DNA of 64,000 nt, taken from positions 2,275,501 through 2,339,500 of the forward strand of contig NZ_CP130630.1 of NCBI RefSeq assembly GCF_030551255.1. The letters run 5' to 3'. Below the pieces are notes generated by a model. It was not told the DNA's origin and did no database searches. It was given only the letters and a program-made list of their open reading frames with translations. Of this stretch, positions 63,301 to 64,000 are shown one piece after another; position 1 is the first letter of the stretch, and each line of letters begins with the position of its first letter. The translations under genes and the position numbers were made by a program. The DNA is from Streptomyces sp. NL15-2K (GTDB lineage Bacteria; Actinomycetota; Actinomycetes; Streptomycetales; Streptomycetaceae).

Positions 63301-63899
63301 AGTTCGTGGGCCGTACGACCCAGGTGTGGTCGGGCTGGCAGCAGCGCGGCGCGTTCGAGCCGGGCTCGCCCTGGCTGCTGCGCTTCTTCGACCGCATCAG
63401 GTGGTATCCGGTGGACGCGGACGAACTCCTCGATCTGCGCGCCGACATCACCTCCGGGCGTTTCGTGCCGCGCATCGAGGAGGGCACCTTCTCCCTCGCC
63501 GAGTACCAGGGCTTCCTCGCTGAGAACGCCGAGTCGATCGGGGAGTTCAGGTCCCGGCAGCAGGCGGCCTTCGCGGCGGAGCGGGACGCGTGGGAGGCGG
63601 CGGGCGAGTTCACGCGCGCCGAGGCGGCGGCCGCACCGGCGGCTCCTGCGGCGGAGGTGACCGTGCCCACGGGCGGCCGTCTGATCGAGGCCGAATTCGC
63701 CGCGTCCGTATGGCAGTTGAACGTCGAGCCGGGCGACGAGGTCACCGCCGGGCAGCCGCTGCTCGCCCTGGAGGCGATGAAGATGGAGTCCAGGGTGCAC
63801 GCGCCGATGGACGGCGTGGTGGCTCAGATCCTGGCCAGGCCGGGCGACCAGGTGGAGGCGGGGACGGCGCTGGTCGTCCTGGCCCCGGCCGCGAACTGA
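60387..63899 (+). CDS. uca: Urea (guanidine) carboxylase, biotin-dependent
   Basis: 1170 residues from ATG 60387, overlapping UAAP2 by four bases. Order: biotin carboxylase N domain (LLVANRGEIAVRIIRTAREL), ATP-grasp (about 115-320, MLKATGGGGGIGMSACRSAD), C domain; KipA/AHS2 (about 450-740, LTTVQDWPGRTGYWQVGVPP); KipI/AHS1 (about 770-980, YRRSGDDNLLVEFGPMQLDL); and the C-terminal biotinyl domain with the biotinylated lysine in EAMKMES. ATP- and bicarbonate-dependent carboxylation of urea or guanidine. UAAP1/2 next to it favour guanidine as the true substrate in many bacteria; the sequence alone does not decide. Confidence 0.96.
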   Translation: MTFDTLLVANRGEIAVRIIRTARELGLRTVAVYSDADRSAPHVRLADQAVRLGPAPAKESYLDADLVLKAAKDTGAGAIHPGYGFLSEDASFARRCEEAGIVFVGPTPEQLDLFGAKHTARAAAEAAGVPLAPGTGLLPSVAEALSEAALIGYPVMLKATGGGGGIGMSACRSADDLTEAWERVQRVAAASFSSAGVFLERLVEHARHVEVQVFGDGEGRVVTFGDRDCSLQRRNQKVLEEAPAPGLPTHVRRQLASSARDLCASVGYRSAGTVEFVYDAAREEAYFLEVNTRLQVEHPVTEEIYGVDLVAWMIRLALGETDVVREPGPPHGHAVEARLYAEDPSREHRPSAGLLTRVEFPPGVRVDGWVETGTEVTTSYDPMLAKVVAYGPDRAHALARLDEALARTRVDGIETNLGLVRAALADRDFTRAAHSTATLASVSDPTPRIEVVSGGTLTTVQDWPGRTGYWQVGVPPCGPMDDLSFRLGNRALGNHEGAPGLECTLQGPSLKFTHATTVCVTGAPALVTVDGAPVARWEPVTVPAGAVLEIGAPHEHGLRTYVLFAGGLDVPAFLGSASTFTLGRFGGHGGRALRTGDVLHSGTVVAGTPVSCEDRPDFAAVWHVGAVEGPHAAPEFFTEDDIHDFYAADWKVHFNSARTGIRLVGPRPRWARTDGGEAGLHPSNIHDTPYSVGAVDYTGDMPVLLGPDGPSLGGFVCPATVLSTERWKLGQLRPGDTVRFVPVDVSGGRRPAIVDGGILAQDGDVTYRRSGDDNLLVEFGPMQLDLALRMRVHALMEAVAEQGPDGITDLTPGIRSLQIRTDPNRLPQHDLLAAVREITAALPPSDELVVPSRTVHLPLSWDDPATREAIARYMAGVRDDAPWCPWNIEFIRRVNGLESVEDVHRTVFDAEYLVLGLGDVYLGAPVATPLDPRHRLVTTKYNPARTWTAENSVGIGGAYLCVYGMEGPGGYQFVGRTTQVWSGWQQRGAFEPGSPWLLRFFDRIRWYPVDADELLDLRADITSGRFVPRIEEGTFSLAEYQGFLAENAESIGEFRSRQQAAFAAERDAWEAAGEFTRAEAAAAPAAPAAEVTVPTGGRLIEAEFAASVWQLNVEPGDEVTAGQPLLALEAMKMESRVHAPMDGVVAQILARPGDQVEAGTALVVLAPAAN

Positions 63900-63916
63900 A
63901 AGTCGAGGAACCCCCG

Positions 63917-64000
63917 ATGTCCAGCATGTCCACCACCCTCTCCCGAGTCCGCGCCGCCTACGCCCGCGTCGAGGCCACAGGCCGCCCCGAGATCTGGATC
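63917..64000 (+). CDS. atzF: Allophanate hydrolase, N-terminal fragment (runs off the window)
   Basis: 28 codons visible: MSSMSTTLSRVRAAYARVEA continuing TGRPEIWI, the typical start of AtzF-type allophanate hydrolase (amidase signature family). GAGGAA precedes the ATG. Its place directly after urea carboxylase, 17 bases away, supports the call. The enzyme converts allophanate to ammonia and CO2, finishing urea breakdown. The remainder is outside the window. Confidence 0.85.
   Translation, partial: MSSMSTTLSRVRAAYARVEATGRPEIWI

Overview
The window is about 72% G+C with actinobacterial codon use, GTG starts, 4-base ATGA/GTGA overlaps and rare TTA codons. It is a piece of a Streptomyces chromosome. 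From memory, gene order from about 16.9 kb to 57.8 kb follows the S. coelicolor SCO159x-SCO1630 region (pheT/pheS, infC-rpmI-rplT, glnA4, betaine transporter, rar conservon); this was not checked by search. The first 16 kb looks less conserved and holds most of the broken genes. Layout: 0-0.7 kb, a truncated winged-helix gene beside an IS3 OrfA relic; 0.9-16.9 kb, a TmrB-like kinase, a YfhO membrane protein, a secreted GH51 arabinofuranosidase, a degenerate phosphatase-fold protein, a GNAT, a truncated DUF6461 gene, a MocR/EamA divergent pair, DUF1918, a GHL10 glycosidase, a 3-hydroxybutyryl-CoA dehydrogenase, a Nudix hydrolase and a TPR regulator; 16.9-27.5 kb, a PP2C phosphatase, pheT-pheS, a histidine kinase, a TrmH-type methyltransferase, the rplT-rpmI-infC operon with a leader terminator, DUF1844 and SseB; 27.6-34.6 kb, a serine hydrolase, a mycosin-like protease with its proline-rich partner, a PLP enzyme and DUF2510. 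34.6-39.8 kb is a gamma-glutamylation catabolic cluster: SDR, aldehyde dehydrogenase and GlnA4-type ligase on the minus strand, a FadR regulator and a C26 amidohydrolase on the plus strand. A shared 23-bp site precedes both arms. 39.7-41.1 kb holds a broken phosphotransferase gene with a 360-bp insertion. 41.1-50.5 kb holds an XRE-cupin regulator, a metal-receptor protein, a LysR, two paralogous small secreted proteins, a betaine/choline-type ABC transporter with two substrate-binding domains, a 5'-3' exonuclease and an iron-box siderophore-interacting protein. 50.6-53.2 kb has an APC permease and an RluA pseudouridine synthase. 53.2-57.8 kb is the complete rarABCDE conservon. 58.1-64 kb is a TetR-linked urea carboxylase operon (UAAP1, UAAP2, urea carboxylase, start of allophanate hydrolase). 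Its 26-bp palindrome recurs upstream of the APC permease, suggesting a two-locus regulon. The least expected features are: (i) a family of small palindromic elements bounded by CTAG, in which two copies share an 82-bp core but carry unrelated terminal inverted repeats; (ii) a recent tandem duplication or gene conversion inside the fused betaine permease/binding protein; (iii) six TTA-containing genes, a high density for Streptomyces; (iv) infC reading from an ATC codon behind a leader terminator. I see no tRNA, rRNA, CRISPR array or large biosynthetic cluster.
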